Below are positions 19,961 through 33,600 of a DNA stretch of 64,000 bases, piece after piece. A program made the position numbers and the translations under genes. The notes below the pieces were generated by a model. It had not been told where the DNA came from. It ran no database searches and saw only the letters and a program-made list of their open reading frames with translations. This DNA comes from Paraphysoderma sedebokerense (Eukaryota > Blastocladiomycota > Physodermatomycetes > Physodermatales > Physodermataceae), in NCBI GenBank assembly GCA_025602915.1, contig JAHLJZ010000002.1, positions 785,864 to 849,863 of the forward strand, given 5' to 3'. The first letter of the stretch is position 1, and each line of letters starts with the position of its first letter.

Positions 19961-21686
19961 TTAGAATACAGTAACACTCTCTATGATGCCGGCTTTCGTC
20001 ACTTTGTAAATACCATTCTTGAACCCCCAAATTAACGATGAGGATGACGGTAGCTGCGAGTTGGTCTTAATATTATTTTTATCTGATTTTGACGCTTTGC
20101 CTGACTTTGGTTTATTTGATTTGTGATTCTTGTGATTCTTCTCAGATTTGGCGTCTGAATTAGAAATAGAGTTCAACGATGCGTCGGATTTCAAATTCGC
20201 AGAATCGGAAGAAGCCGATGTTGGGTGAGTTAAACATAAGTCTCGAGAAAACACGACGGGGGGATCAGTGGGTTCTCCGAGCAGGGATTTGAGTTGCGAG
20301 AGGGTTGTCGATGGTGTAATCGAAACCGGGGAACCTTTCAGGAGATTGTAAATCAACGTCACGTCGGACGAATGATAAGAAAGGAAAAAAGGCTTACCAT
20401 CAGACTTTACTTCATCATCCACCAAGATGCTGAAGTTACACATTGAGTATCTATGAAACTCATAGCAACCGGGAACATTACAGTGCACAACTAGTTTTTT
20501 CAGAGTGTGCAATTTAGAACAAAATTGCATATCAATTCCTAGGTCGTAGTAGTTATAAAAGTAATCGTTGGACTTGGGTAGTTTATTATGTATAAGTATC
20601 GATTCTGGTGCAGCTGAGGCCGATGCTGGAGAAGAGCCAGAATGTGGGGAGGTAGCGGATGGGGATGTTAAAGCTTTATAATATATTGTCGAAGGTGGCC
20701 CAAAATAATGCCGCACATCCTGAGGAGTGGTGACCTTAAAGTGAAGAGTAATCGAACGCTGAGTGAATGTAACAGATTTTTGAGGCTAAATTGGGCGAGA
20801 TCAACCGAAATTCAGCAAGATAATACCAAAGAAAAGCTATAAGTGAAAACTTTGTTACCCGTATTATTACTTGTTCATAATAGTATGGATAAAACGACGG
20901 AGAATGTAAATCAGGTAACGATGGAGTAGAAATGGTTGGCGACGGTGTGGTACTGTCAAGGGAAATATCAATTGTACTAAGAACTGGAGTCGTTCCGTCT
21001 GGAAACTCTAGCGGTAAGTCTTTTGAAGATACAAGAGAAATGTGCTTGGGGGGTATCGGGAAAGTGAATTTGACGCCAGGGTAGGTTAGATGGTACTCGC
21101 ATCGTTTCTTATCAACAGTACCGGCATAGGTAGGTCTATTGCGTTGAGAGATGTTGAATGAAGAGCATAAAGAAGGTATTGCAGTCAAATGAAACTCACC
21201 CAAAGGTTCGATATACTGTTACCAAGGTTGGAGTGACTCGTTCCGAGCTGATGGCGAGAATGCAAAGGTTAGGGCCTTACCATTGACTGCGATAGACATG
21301 ACTTAAAACAGGCGCACATACTTGAACTCTTTTCCTCTGTAGAGCAAAATACACTTTGAGGGATCGTATATTGATACCGACTTTATGCGCTGAGTGGTCG
21401 AATCCACATAAACGACAATACCATTGCGCGGCAGATGCACGATAATATCGGTTTGGTAAGGGTTCTAGGATCCACAGTGAAGGCCATGGTTAGCAGTCAT
21501 GGAGGAGGTATCATCAAAGAAGGATAGTATAAAATGAACTACCGATGAGTTGTACTTGAACTGGACGGAGGGGATAGAAGCAGCATTGTGGACGAGAAGG
21601 TCGAGGAAGGGGCGCAATGGAGAGTTGAGGAGAATGAAGCCGCACGCCGAGGACGGGACGATGTCTAGCACCAGCGGGTTTTCCAT
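19961..21686 (-). CDS. PHAF1: PHAF1 (UPF0183 / C16orf70) homologue
   Basis: PHAF1 binds phosphoinositides at the phagophore with BCAS3 in mammals. Exon 1 starts MENPLVLDIVPSSACGFILL, and exon 2 includes DIIVHLPRNGIVVYVDSTTQ, matching the N-terminal half of the family. Then ERVTPTLVTVYRTFGPTYAG and PGVKFTFPIP, and the exon with VRHYFGPPSTIYYK. The best block is SNDYFYNYYDLGIDMQF followed by LKKLVVHCNVPGCYEFHRY, equivalent to the human CNDYFFNYFTLGVDILF region. The C-terminus has SLIWGFKNGIYKVTKAGIIE. A Ser/Lys-rich insert sits between the last two blocks. About six exons. Two CACGTG sites lie 122-149 bp upstream. Confidence 0.88.
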
Positions 21687-22178
21687 CTTGATGTGTGTGT
21701 CTGTCAGATAATGCAATGTCCTGGATGGAATGTAGTCAGTATGTAGTCTGCATGGAATGTCGTTAATTGCAGAGCGAAGGGAACTGCGATCACGCCTGAT
21801 CACCGCGCACGTGACTTACCCGCTTACATCACGTGACAGCTAGCTTAATTAGGGTACCGTCGCTCTGGGCACAGTTTCAATCAAGCTAGCTCTGGAGCAA
21901 TTCAGCGCACAATTTAAACGTATATTAATTAATTCCCTTCGGAAATGTAACAGTCTCTGCAATACGTATATCTTTATGTAACACAAATGAATAGGATTTT
22001 GAAAACAATTCTAGGAGAAAAATAAAACTATATCAATCTTGAGTTTTGAACTCCGAATTCGCTCCTTCGTCGTTGTCATTCCCGTGTCGTCTCCAGTCTC
22101 CATCCCATCCACACCTTTTTAAAGACAAATCACCCAAGTCTTCTCACTATTCTTTATCTCATTCACAGTCTCAAGTAA
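21687..22178. other. Divergent promoter of PHAF1 and SRPRA
   Basis: A 492-bp gap with two CACGTGAC sites, both close to the PHAF1 start. No coding-like frame. Confidence 0.5.
21808..21835. promoter_or_regulatory. Two CACGTG E-boxes upstream of PHAF1
   Basis: CACGTG at 21808-21813 and 21830-21835, both followed by AC and 22 bp apart (about two helical turns), 122 and 144 bp from the PHAF1 ATG. A bHLH factor is the inferred binder. Confidence 0.45.
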
Positions 22179-24579
22179 ATGCTCGATTACTTTTGCATCG
22201 CTTCCAAGGGCGGCCTCATTCTTTGGTCCAAAACATTCTCATCCGTCCCTTCCTCCCTTGTCAACTCCCTCATTTCGGACTGCCTCATTCCTGCAAAGTC
22301 GTCCGATGACGGCTATACCAAAGACTCTTACCGTTGCAAATGGATTCTTGCCAATGAAGTGGACCTTGTGTTCGTCGTATGTTGGATCGTTCATGTTCGA
22401 TGATTGTATCTCCGACGAAAAATCGACTAAAACCAAATAATCTGACCTTTGTTCATCTTCTCACTCCATTCAGGCTGTCTATCAACGTATATTGCAACTA
22501 CCGTATATAGATGATTTGCTGGAGGCCATAAGGAATGCGTTCCTCACCTTGTTTGAACCGCAGATTCGTGATCCGTCAGTTATACATTCATACCAAGATT
22601 TTGACGAAAAGTTTGAAAAGATATTGTATGCAATTGAAGATAGACATGCTATTCAGCAGAGCAAGCAACAAAAGACATTTAAAGAGACAAAAAAGTTTCA
22701 AAATAGTTATGAAAATGTGAAAACTAAAGGTCCGTTCATTAATCATATTCGCGGACCTTGATACTGATCTAAAAGTTATTCTTTAATATTTGTCGAAACT
22801 GAAACATTTCAGACAAGGAAGAGAAAGAAAATGTAGATTCTTCATTCAATGAAGAAGCGATCAAGTCGAAGAAATCTCCGAAACCGTTCCAACCGCGGAA
22901 GAAGGCAGGAAAAGATAAACCAAAGGAAAATGGGTACCATATCCTCTTTCTTGATGTGAGCGTCTTAAAATCTTCAAACTTAATGTATTTATCTTTCACA
23001 GATCAAAGAAAAAGAAAGTGATGCGAAAATGGGACGATTCACAGCTGTCAAACGAAGATATCCAAAATTTAGATTACAGTAATCAAGCTAATGATAGCGG
23101 TCCAACAGCGGAGTCATTGATGTCTATGGTAAATATGTGCTTATCTCACTGCTCATCGGCATCATTCCAGATTTACTGAATTATTGTTTCGTTACTTCAT
23201 GTGAAAGATTGATAGCAGCAATATGGGTGGAAAAACGAGAGACGGACTCTATGATGCCAGTGAACTGGATGTGCCGTCAGACGATGATGACTCGATCGAC
23301 AATCTCATCTCCACCAACAATTCCAATTCAGAGTCTTCCAACTCTTCTAATCGTCTATTTAACTTCTTTAAGCACCTTTCTGGTCAGCGGACAATCCAGA
23401 AGCAAGACCTGGATCCTGTCCTACATCAAATGAAAGAACATTTAATCAACAAGAATGTCGCAGCGGACATTGCGGATCATCTCTGCAAAAACATCGGAGA
23501 AGTTTTGGTCGGAAAGAAAGTTGACAATTGGAAAACTATCTATCAAACGGTCAAAAGCCAACTTGAAATTTCTCTACAGCAAATTTTAACACCTGGATCA
23601 TCAACTGACTTGCTTCGCGATATCCTCTCATATCGTGCTTCATCGACTTCATCCTCGATATTTTCGTTCTCGTCATCCAATCAACAACAAGATATAAAAC
23701 CGTACACAATTACGTTTTGTGGAGTGAACGGTGTCGGAAAATCAACTAATCTATCGAAAATATGCTTCTGGTTGTTGCAAAATAATTTAAAAGTACTCAT
23801 TGCAGCTTGCGATACTTTTCGAAGTGGTGCAGTTGAACAGTTGCGTACTCATGTCCGAAATTTAAAAGCATTAGTAGAAGAAATGAAGAAACAGGGAATG
23901 TTGAAAGGGAAAGCAACGGACGAGGTCGTGATTGAACTCTATGAGAAAGGGTATGGAAAAGACGCTGCGGGAATTGCCAAGGAGGCCATACAGTACGGTG
24001 TGTTGAACGAAAAAATGATCAGAAATTAGTATATATTTGACTGAGATTTTTGTGATCGAATTTGACTTTCGGATTAGGTACCTCCAAAAAATTTGATGTT
24101 GTGCTGATTGATACCGCTGGTCGTATGCAAGACAATGAACCTTTGATGAGGTCACTTGCCAAAGTATGTTAAAACTCACAGTCCATTTATATTTCCCTTC
24201 TTATCTAGGTCTTTTATATCTCATATGTTGTATTCACCGTTTTTGTTGATCTCTCCATTTCTCGCTACTCTAGCTTGTTACGCTCAATAACCCGAACAAA
24301 ATCCTCTTCGTCGGAGAAGCCCTTGTCGGCAATGACGCCGTCGATCAACTTCAGAAATTTAACTCCGCCCTCAAAGATTTTTCTGGTCTTTCCAATCCCC
24401 GTCAAATTGACGGCATCATTTTGACCAAATTTGATACAATAAGTGACAAGGTGGGAGCGGCGTTAAGTATGACGTATATAACCGGAAAGCCAATTTTATT
24501 CGTTGGGACTGGGCAGACTTATACAGATTTGAAAAAAATGAATGTAAAGAGTATTGTCGGTGCTTTGTTGAAGCGATAA
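22179..24579 (+). CDS. SRPRA: Signal recognition particle receptor subunit alpha
   Basis: ER-bound GTPase that docks the SRP-ribosome complex. The N-terminal longin-like SRX domain starts [20 protein letters not shown] and continues [20 protein letters not shown]; it would bind the beta subunit. A charged linker ([11 protein letters not shown]) follows. The NG domain begins near [20 protein letters not shown]. GTPase motifs: G1 [21 protein letters not shown]3 [10 protein letters not shown]4 TKFD, closing [13 protein letters not shown]. Introns interrupt between SRX and linker, within the linker, after KEAIQYG and after SLAK. The stop is 220 bp before the next gene on the same strand. Confidence 0.95.
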
Positions 24580-24799
24580 TAAGGGTTATTTAATCATGGT
24601 GTAGCTTATCTTATGCATGTATTACAATGATAATCTCGTCGCTACATTACAATGTTCTAATATGAAACAGTTTGTTAAAGAAAACAATTCACAAAAATAA
24701 ATCCGTGAAATAATTGCTCGCCAATGCTCAAAAGTCGCGTCCTGTATTCTTTTCTTCTGTTCTTCCCTCGCGGACCATATCAAGTACAGTAATTCCAAT

Positions 24800-27700
24800 A
24801 TGTCAGTATCTCTTCGGAAAGCGGAAATCAAAGACGCACCAGAATTACTTCAACTAATTCAAATTGATCAAGACACTTTGAAACAAGGATGGGGTACCAC
24901 TGACGTTGCTAAGATCATGTAAGGTTCATCATAACGTATACAGAATTTATGCTGCCTTTTCGGTTCCTTCTTATATCAATGTACATTCTATATCATTCCA
25001 ATCGTTAGAATTGTGTTGATATTGTGCTACTGTGTTTATTCGTTTTTATTGACACGATTGACGTCACAGCGACACCTCGATCTTCAGCATCATCGGCTAC
25101 ACTACCCTTTCCCCCTCTGATACTCAATCTACATCGCTGTCGGAAACACAAACTGAAAATGATGAGAAAATTATCGGATTTATTGCCGTCGGTTTTTGTC
25201 CTAAGATAAATATTACAAACACAGCAACAAATGGGGATGATTCGAAGAACTTGGTTCCTGCAATCGATACCGATATCGAGGATCTTGATTCAGAAGTGAA
25301 CACACAGTGGAGCAAATGGTTACGATTAAACTATGAAGTCGATGAATTTGAGGTTTGCATTTCCGTATTTACTTATTTCTTCGCACTCACGTTCGTTTTA
25401 ACTCTATTATTCATGACGACATCCGGCATCACCACTTTAGAATCACAATACTGCTTTCCTCTCGTTTTATTACTGCACCCCGGATCATTCTTCACAATTT
25501 CTTCACCTGTCGTTATACTCTATATTCAGTTCCCTTATTGATACGAAATACATTTGTACAATTTTACCCGAGAACCATGAATTCAGTGAAACTTTCGAAT
25601 CGAGAGTTCTGTTTCGGAAAGCAGCTAAAAGGATTCAGATTAATGACAGCTATTCTGACGGGGAAATGAAAAAGGAAAACTTGGTGTCAAAGAGTTTGGA
25701 TAAACTGAATCTATATTGGTGCGAAAGGTACAATGTGCTATCAAAATTGAAAATTAGGAGAGGGAAAGTTGAGGACTGTGATGATTTGGTTCCGATGTTT
25801 AAGAGGTATAACGTACGTATCGATGTGTTAATAAATCCATTCAATTTACATCACTTTTTAGTTATTCATTACAACCGAAGACTCTTTTATGGAATGGATA
25901 GTGGCGTAGATGATGTTGAGCTATAAATTTATTCTTATCTCTCTTTTATGCTTCACTATGGAACAGATGTTGGATCACAATGCAACTGATTATCATGTTG
26001 CAGAAATACTGGAATCAAAATCTGATAACATTAAGACTTTAGTATCTGAGGTATTTTTTCATTAGACTCTTTTTGGTCACCATGGCTATCACGACCAAAC
26101 CTAACGCGTAGTGGCTCCGAATCCAAAATGGTAGGCTAACGGAAAAGTCGTCGGCTTCATGAGTTTGAACAAAAATGTCAATTTGAACATCCTCTCAAAA
26201 TCATTTCAATTGGATCCTTTTGCGGATCTGATTAAGGGTACTTATCTTAGTTTTGTCTGCTCTGTTATTTACACCCTGACCGGACTTAGCGCCTACGCTG
26301 CACTTTAGGTCAAGACACAGTGAAGCCGGATAATAAGAGCAATCAAACTGATATACCACAATTGTCGAATTCAGGATCTTTAAGTAAATCAATACATTCC
26401 TTAAAGAAGCCAGTACCAGATGAAGAAGTGATTGTAAATGATACGGAGAACGAAGATTCATCAGCCCTTGAAGAAGAAGAGTCTCCAGACAATCAAGAAA
26501 GCGAAATCCAGTTGACAGCAGCCGTCAGTTTAACTGATCTTAAAAACTCTCGACCTGACTTGAATGAGTCTACTGCGAAGGCTGTGAAAATTGTGGCAGA
26601 AAAAATCCAGAAGGAGGAGAATATTGTTGAATCGAATAATGCTTTCTGTATTAGTTTATTTTGCATAGAAGATTTTGCGACTGCTCAATCAGTAGAGTTC
26701 TTGAAGGTATGCGTTTTTATCTGTTATTTTATCCGTTTCAGTTCATTTATTCTCGAGAATGCGGTTAAAATGCATGAGATGCATTACAGAAATTAATGTA
26801 ATATTTTGATTTAGCCCGCTTTCGCACTATTCCCAGAAAAGGACTATTGCTTAATTACAGTGCCAACTACATATCCGGAGATCCCTCTGCTACAAAAATT
26901 TATATCCGTCCTTCCGAAACCGGGTCAATGTCCCGCGTAAGCTTTTGTATTCCCTCGTCATCATTGGTGAACAATTTAATAATTTTCATATTTAACAGGC
27001 ATTCCCTGTACATTGTGAATCGACATGCTTTTCTTGATCCGATATCTGTACGCGTTGGCACAACCATGGATATATCGGCCATTCAAGAAATGATTCAAGG
27101 TATCGAGAACGAAGGTGATATTTTAGCGCTACTTCGGGAGTGTGATGTTGAAATTCAAAAGCAGAAACAGTCAGGAAGTACGTAAAAATTTAATATTCAA
27201 CAACTGCTAGATACAAACAGACAATCTTACTAGAATCTACTTATCCAACTCATTCAGCGGTGTTTCTGGTGGCTGAATTTCGAGATCAAATTGTCGGATT
27301 TGTAGTCATGGAGTATTCATCCGCAAAAGACATTTACGATCAATTCGATGTAGAACAATTCATCGTTCCATCGTTTCATAAATCATACGATAACGAGAGG
27401 TTAATCGTGTTACGACATTTAATGATGAACCCATTATTCAATGGTTATGCTAGATCCTTTGTTAAGGTAAGTTTTTGAATTTAATGATAGCAAAAACTCA
27501 AAAACTAACTGTAATACATAAAGGAAATTCTTCGAATCTGTGGAACCACAATGTGCTTCTACCGATTCGATGAACGAAGCAACGAGGACTTGATCACAAA
27601 ACAGCTAATCTTGAATGAATTTGTGCCATTGAAGCCCCGAAGAAGGTAAATTTTTTCCAAAATAACCGTTGCATATTTCAGTATATGTTTAACTGTGCTA

Positions 27701-30350
27701 TTATTCTTGTTTAGAATTCAATATCCAAACAATTTACATGATGGAGTCCTTGTCGCTCCAGATATTGAACATGGACTGGGTTTTATTTCAGTGACCTTGT
27801 TGTATGAGCCGAAAGTAGCTTGATTTTACTACCAACTCAATCAAAAAAACTGTAATTGGACTCTAACGGTTACTTTTGATAGATAAAAGTTAACACCCGA
27901 ATTGTCATCGTTGGTGCTTCCGACGTCGGCTTATCGGTGGCAGGTAATTTAATCGCGGTCTGTAGCACTCTTTGCCACAATCTCTTCGGCTGTAATTAAA
28001 GTTTAAATACTAACTTGCATACGACACTTTAGAACTCCCATTTATATTTCCCAAATATCACCCTCGTCACAATGAATGAATGGTCTACGTTTGATGAAGG
28101 ACAATACTTCGTGAGTCAGCGATGTTACACGAATCTGGAGTAAGTATGGAATGAAGAAACGTCCTGTAATCCTAAATTGTTGATATTGACATGGAGCAAT
28201 TCATCAGGTTTAAGCAACTTGGACTAGATCATCACGTCCGCGTTCTAAAAGACACTGTGGTCTCGATCCGGCGCGAAGAAAAGAAAATCAGACTTGCATC
28301 CAACAATTATGTTCCGTAAGTCCATGCTTCCCTCGGATCGAAAACATGCCATGAATTGTATCATACGCTAACCTTTGATTCTTCAGATACGATTATCTGA
28401 TTCTTACACCTGGAGTTCAATTCGATTGTAATCTTCTCCAACCGAAAATGTCTGCATTGCGCGGAGTCTATGCTGTCAGTCAAAAAGATAGTACCAGAAT
28501 TAATGCTGCTATTGATGCTTTCGCACATACCGAAAGCAATGCAGCGGCTGTAGTGTACGGTTCTGATATACAGGCGATATCCATTATACAAGGTTAGTTT
28601 CAAATGACATCAATTCCAAGTGAATCGCAGACTGGGAACGAAGACTCAAATGTCCGTTTCAGGTCTATTATCAAGAGATATACCGGGTGAAAAAATAACA
28701 TTAATTATTCCGCAAACGAACCTGGAGTCTGGACCGTTTGACATACCGGAAGTTTGGATGAAGGTTAGTAAAATCTCTCTTCTATTGTTGACGTAAGATT
28801 ACGAGAGTTACTAAAGTATACACATTTAGATAAAATCAAACCTCGAAGAACTCAATGTCCGTGTTATAGAGAATTATACTTTTCAAAATTGCAAAGCCGA
28901 TAAAGAGCATAGAATTACATCAATAACCATCGTGGTAAGCTGTCCTATATGATTCGCACGAGATTCACGAATAATTAAGAACTTTCATGTTGCATGGAAA
29001 CAGGACGAATTCGACAACATTCAAGCGGTTCCATGTCAATTATTTTTATACGCGGATCGAAAACGAGTCCATCCACGAACATTTAAAGCAATCAATGAAT
29101 GTAGTCTAGTGTTTGATGAGTTACTGATAATTGATCGTCAATTCAGAACTAAAGATCCATTCATGTAAGTATTCCGATTAATTCCAAATTCAAAATGTTT
29201 TCATTGATTTAATGTCGTTTAGTTTTGCTGGTGGTACCGCCACCAAGTACCTTAGCAAATATCAGACTAAATGGATGCAGCGACATTACGACTCAAGAGA
29301 AGTTGGGTATAAAGTAATATCGTTTCCTTGGACATGATTTCACGGCGAAACTAATTGTTGACCCACCACAGCTTGCCAAATTATTGCAACAACTTGTTGA
29401 CCCAATATCAGATATGTCTGAATTAACGGAACATAAGGTTCAGAAGTACTCAGAACCAAAAAAGATGGAATGTCTTTTACCAGGTATACTTTATAATTTT
29501 GTGGAAATAAAAGTTACCTGAACGAAGTAAACTAATATTCTGTGCATACAGGAAACCTGCATTATTTCACGTTTGAGACGCCGCATCTGCAAAACATGTC
29601 TCTTCAAGAACGACAAAAGGAACAGTCCTACGTATGCATTTTATATAGCAATACAGTACGCTCGTATTCTCACAAAGTTAATAACTCCTAGGGTCGTGAT
29701 TTGGTGCTCCGATCCTCAGAAGGGCAACCGTTCAGTTTTTTTCGAATTCACGTCGATCCCGCCGGTTACATTAGATCGCTAACGTATCTCGGTCAACGAT
29801 CGATTCCGGCGAATAATTATGTCGCGTTGTATGGGCTCCATGAAAAGTATTTGAATAGATTAGTGAGTCGTTATGATGAGGGTATCATTTCAGATTTCGT
29901 CAGGTAAGATCATGGACACATTCATTTTATAGTTGTGAACGTGGCTTTCGATTTGTTTACTGACATTTGGAAATCAAAAGTTATTTGAATCAAACATGGG
30001 CGATGCCGATATTTCATGATCGATTTCACAATTTTTTGAGTCAAATCAAAAAGACAGTTTTATCAAGAGAAAATAATGACACCACAAAAGAGATTACCCA
30101 AGAATTAACCCATTTCTTGAATTTGGACTCGGTAAGTAAATTTCGTGTTTTCAGCTCAAACAAATCCGTCAACATTGGCTAAACTGTTTCCTCATTGGTG
30201 GCTTTTAATAATATGTTACAGTCTATACTGCCGGAAGATAAACGTACTGCCATTTTCAAAAAATTCGATGAATCTCCTGAACGTCCGAAACTGGATGCCA
30301 AGATACAAGGATACTTGAATAGCATTCCTTATGCTCACTTGGGATGTTGA
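24800..30350 (+). CDS. CFAP61: CFAP61, radial-spoke (CSC) axonemal protein
   Basis: In Chlamydomonas FAP61 belongs to the calmodulin- and spoke-associated complex needed for radial spoke assembly. About 16 exons. The N-terminus MSVSLRKAEIKDAPELLQLI opens a GNAT-like acyltransferase region. Later, FLVAEFRDQIVGFVVMEYSS and RLIVLRHLMMNPLFNGYARS continue it. A Rossmann motif RIVIVGASDVGLS starts the FAD/NAD(P)-oxidoreductase-like half, with YVPYDYLILTPG and IFAGGTATKY. The C-terminus has YLNQTWAMPIFHDRF and ends YLNSIPYAHLGC. An acidic insert of about 100 residues (SALEEEESPDNQ) sits in the N half. The axonemal assignment implies a flagellated cell, the strongest clue to the organism. Exon borders are approximate. 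Confidence 0.9.
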
Positions 30351-30604
30351 AAAAGCGACCATAGATCCACTTATTATTCATTCTAAATTCATTCTAAAAC
30401 TCGATTACGAACGGTATGTTCATCATAGGTCGACAAGAGATTCAGTGTGGAATGTGACTTTCTTATGTTATATGGAGGTTCACAGGCCTGTCTTCATTCG
30501 TGTAGATGGGATTCGTATAAGGGAAAATAAATAATTCATTAATCGTTCGATCATGTGTGTATTCAACAACATATCGACAATTGGTTAAAACTCAAACGTT
30601 TGCA

Positions 30605-33600
30605 TCAGCTTTGTCTATAAGTACCGACCTCAATCATTGATTTTCTCACATTCATAATCACATTTAACAAAGATGCGGCATGGAAACACAATCTCGTGTT
30701 GAGGATGAACAAGTAACTGCCATACTTGGCAAGCCACTGTCCCATTTCAGTCAACAGAGCAGATATTTCTTTCCGTTGCCAAAGTGGATCATAGCCGAGA
30801 ACAAACAGCTGTGACCACAACTCAAACCTTAACCATTCCTTCGCGTTTTGAATCTTTGATGACATCACGGTATTTAGTTGGCTGATACAGTCACAAATCC
30901 CCAGATGTAATGGACCGATATTGCAAGTAATGTTCAACCCAAGCACACTGATACGTAAACGACTGGCCACTTGGTAATGTGTGCAATGACATAGAATAAT
31001 TTGACTCACGAGCACGAGTTCAATCAAATCTGCCTCAATTAGTGATGCATAAACTGCAAAGAGAGATGGATTTGAGAGATAAAATAATATACACAATAAT
31101 ATATTCAACTCGGCACTATTAAACTTTTCGATATCAATATCAATTTGACGAAAAGCGATCATTCTCGTTTGGTTCAAAATGTCAAAGAGCCAAGGATGTT
31201 TCTTTTCTAGGATTTCCGGTCAAACCACACACAATCGTTACTGTTTGCGTTTTAGCTGTCTAGATAAGAACCCTCTGCCGCTGATGGGCTTCCCAAATAC
31301 TAATTCCTTCCGCATACCCGATCGATCTGTTATCCTTGTTTTAGTTGTTGATGTGGTACTAGTTGATACGGTTGATGAAGTGCTTTCGTTAGAGGTTGTT
31401 GTTGTTTGGCTCGGTATTGATGAGCTACTGTTGGAAGATGATGATGACTGATTGGGAATGGGAGGTAATGATATTGACGAGGCATCATTGGATTTGGATA
31501 TACCTAGAATGGAATAATTGAAGTTAGACGACTGTAATATCTCCGTTCATAAGAAATCATTCAAACCAACATACCATCAGATGAACTTGATGAATTGTCA
31601 AGAGGACGAGCAGACTGTGCCGGTGGTTCAGACTGCGAGAGTGATCCTTGAATCTGAACATTCATACTAGATGAAGCCGGATGGACGGTCTTGATATGTT
31701 TTGATGGGGGAAGAGAATTCTGAGACTCGGAATGCAACCGTTTGTGTGGTCGAGGGACATCACTGGACGTGGACGACTGAGGGGCCGTTTCACCCTTCTT
31801 CTCGCTATCACCGGAAATCGGCGACAACGTAGATGTAGATGTAGAAACCCCCAAACTGCTTTTCTCCTGCTGCGAAGTCAATGTATCCGAGACCGTCTCA
31901 GACAGTTTTCTCGCCGAGTTACTCAGATTTTGCTTCACCATATCATCAGAACATTTCCCATCCTTCCTTGTAACGGAATTTTCATCACGCTTCGGACTAT
32001 GATTATCGCTTTTCTCCTGCTGCGAAATCACTGTATCCGAGACTGTCTCAGACAATTTTCTCGCCGAGTTACTCGGATTTTGCTTCTCCATGTCATCGAA
32101 ACATTTCCCCCGCTTCCTTGTAACGAAATTATCATCATCACGCTTCGGACTATGACTATCTGTATCTTTCCTTTTTCCCAAGATAACATCCGCTGACGTT
32201 GACTCATCTTTAACTTTCATGTCTATTTGAGAGGTTACCGATGACGGCCGTCTTATGGTACGTGTAGGAATTTCAACAAAAACAGCAGTGGCACTAGCTC
32301 TTCTTCGTTGGTCCTTTCGATTCACAAAGTCTGAGTCTGACTTTGAGTTCTCGGACTGAGAATGTGTATCATTGTCAAACTTGGTAGAAGGTATATCGTC
32401 CGAGTCGTCTCGACGGGGAGAATCGATATCTGATAATGACGACACAGGGGAAAACAGTTCTGGAGCCAACTTGGACGGTGCAGGCACTTTGCTTTGGGGA
32501 GTTGATTTAGCATCTGTGGAATAATTCTGCTCAGTGGGAGTCGGTCGTTTGGCGCTCGTTGTATTCTGGTTGAATTTCGTGGCATTCGGCTCTCCAGATT
32601 TCGGTATCTTATCAAAAAATGAGTCTGCTTCATCATCTGAAAAATCGTCAGAATCTGGAGGAGGAGACAATGAAGAATCCGATAAGTCGTCATTATCGAA
32701 TACCGACTGTATAGGGGGATTAAGAGGATGAGAAGGGATGGATGTTTGAGTTTTCGATAAATTTTCATCCTTGGACAAACTCTGCGGGAGTTTCTCAATC
32801 AGTTCAATATTATGATTTGTCTTGTCATCACTTTGAGCCTCCAAGGTAACCTGATTGCTCGGATTGACTGCAGCACTGGAATCATTCTCCTTGGCGGGTC
32901 GTTTACTCCCCACATCCGACTGCAGCTCTTGACGACCCGTGACTCCAGATTCAGCATCATCAATGTTCGTTTTTAGCAACCTTAAACTTTCAAACTTACG
33001 TTTGGTCGGGTGTTCTTTTATCTGCATCCAGTCCGGTGTTTTCGGCGACGAACAGTCAGTTGTCGCACTAGGTGACCCACTGAATTGAGCTGAAAATTTA
33101 GAAGATGTAGAAGAGACATGAGTCGGTGTTTTTAATCCTGAAGTCGACGTTTCCATGAGTCTTCGTTTTTTGAAAACTGTCTTATCGATTGGAGGTGATG
33201 CTGTGTTCTTGACCGCCGATTCGAGTTTGTCTGGACTTCCATATAAATAGTCAGTTCCATCCCTTGCTTCCTTTTCTTGTGAAGTCGCCGATATTGTAGC
33301 TGTTGCAGCTTTGGTAACAGCATTCGGGTTCGATGATAGAGTATCGCTTGGATCGGTTTTATACAACTCTGCATCACTTAAATGCTCATCCTTACTAGTC
33401 GTCTCATTGCCTTTGCTGTCGTTCTTTGACTGGGGTAATCGAGGTATCTGCTCATGATTTTGCTCTTGTGATTGGAACTTCTTTTGCCGCCGTTTAGGTT
33501 TCGGTTGTCGCTGTGTCCGATTTGTATTTGTGGAAGGTGCGATTGGTTGCTGGAATGGCCGAAAATCGATTGGACGAGATGTTGTGATGGGATCAAGGAG

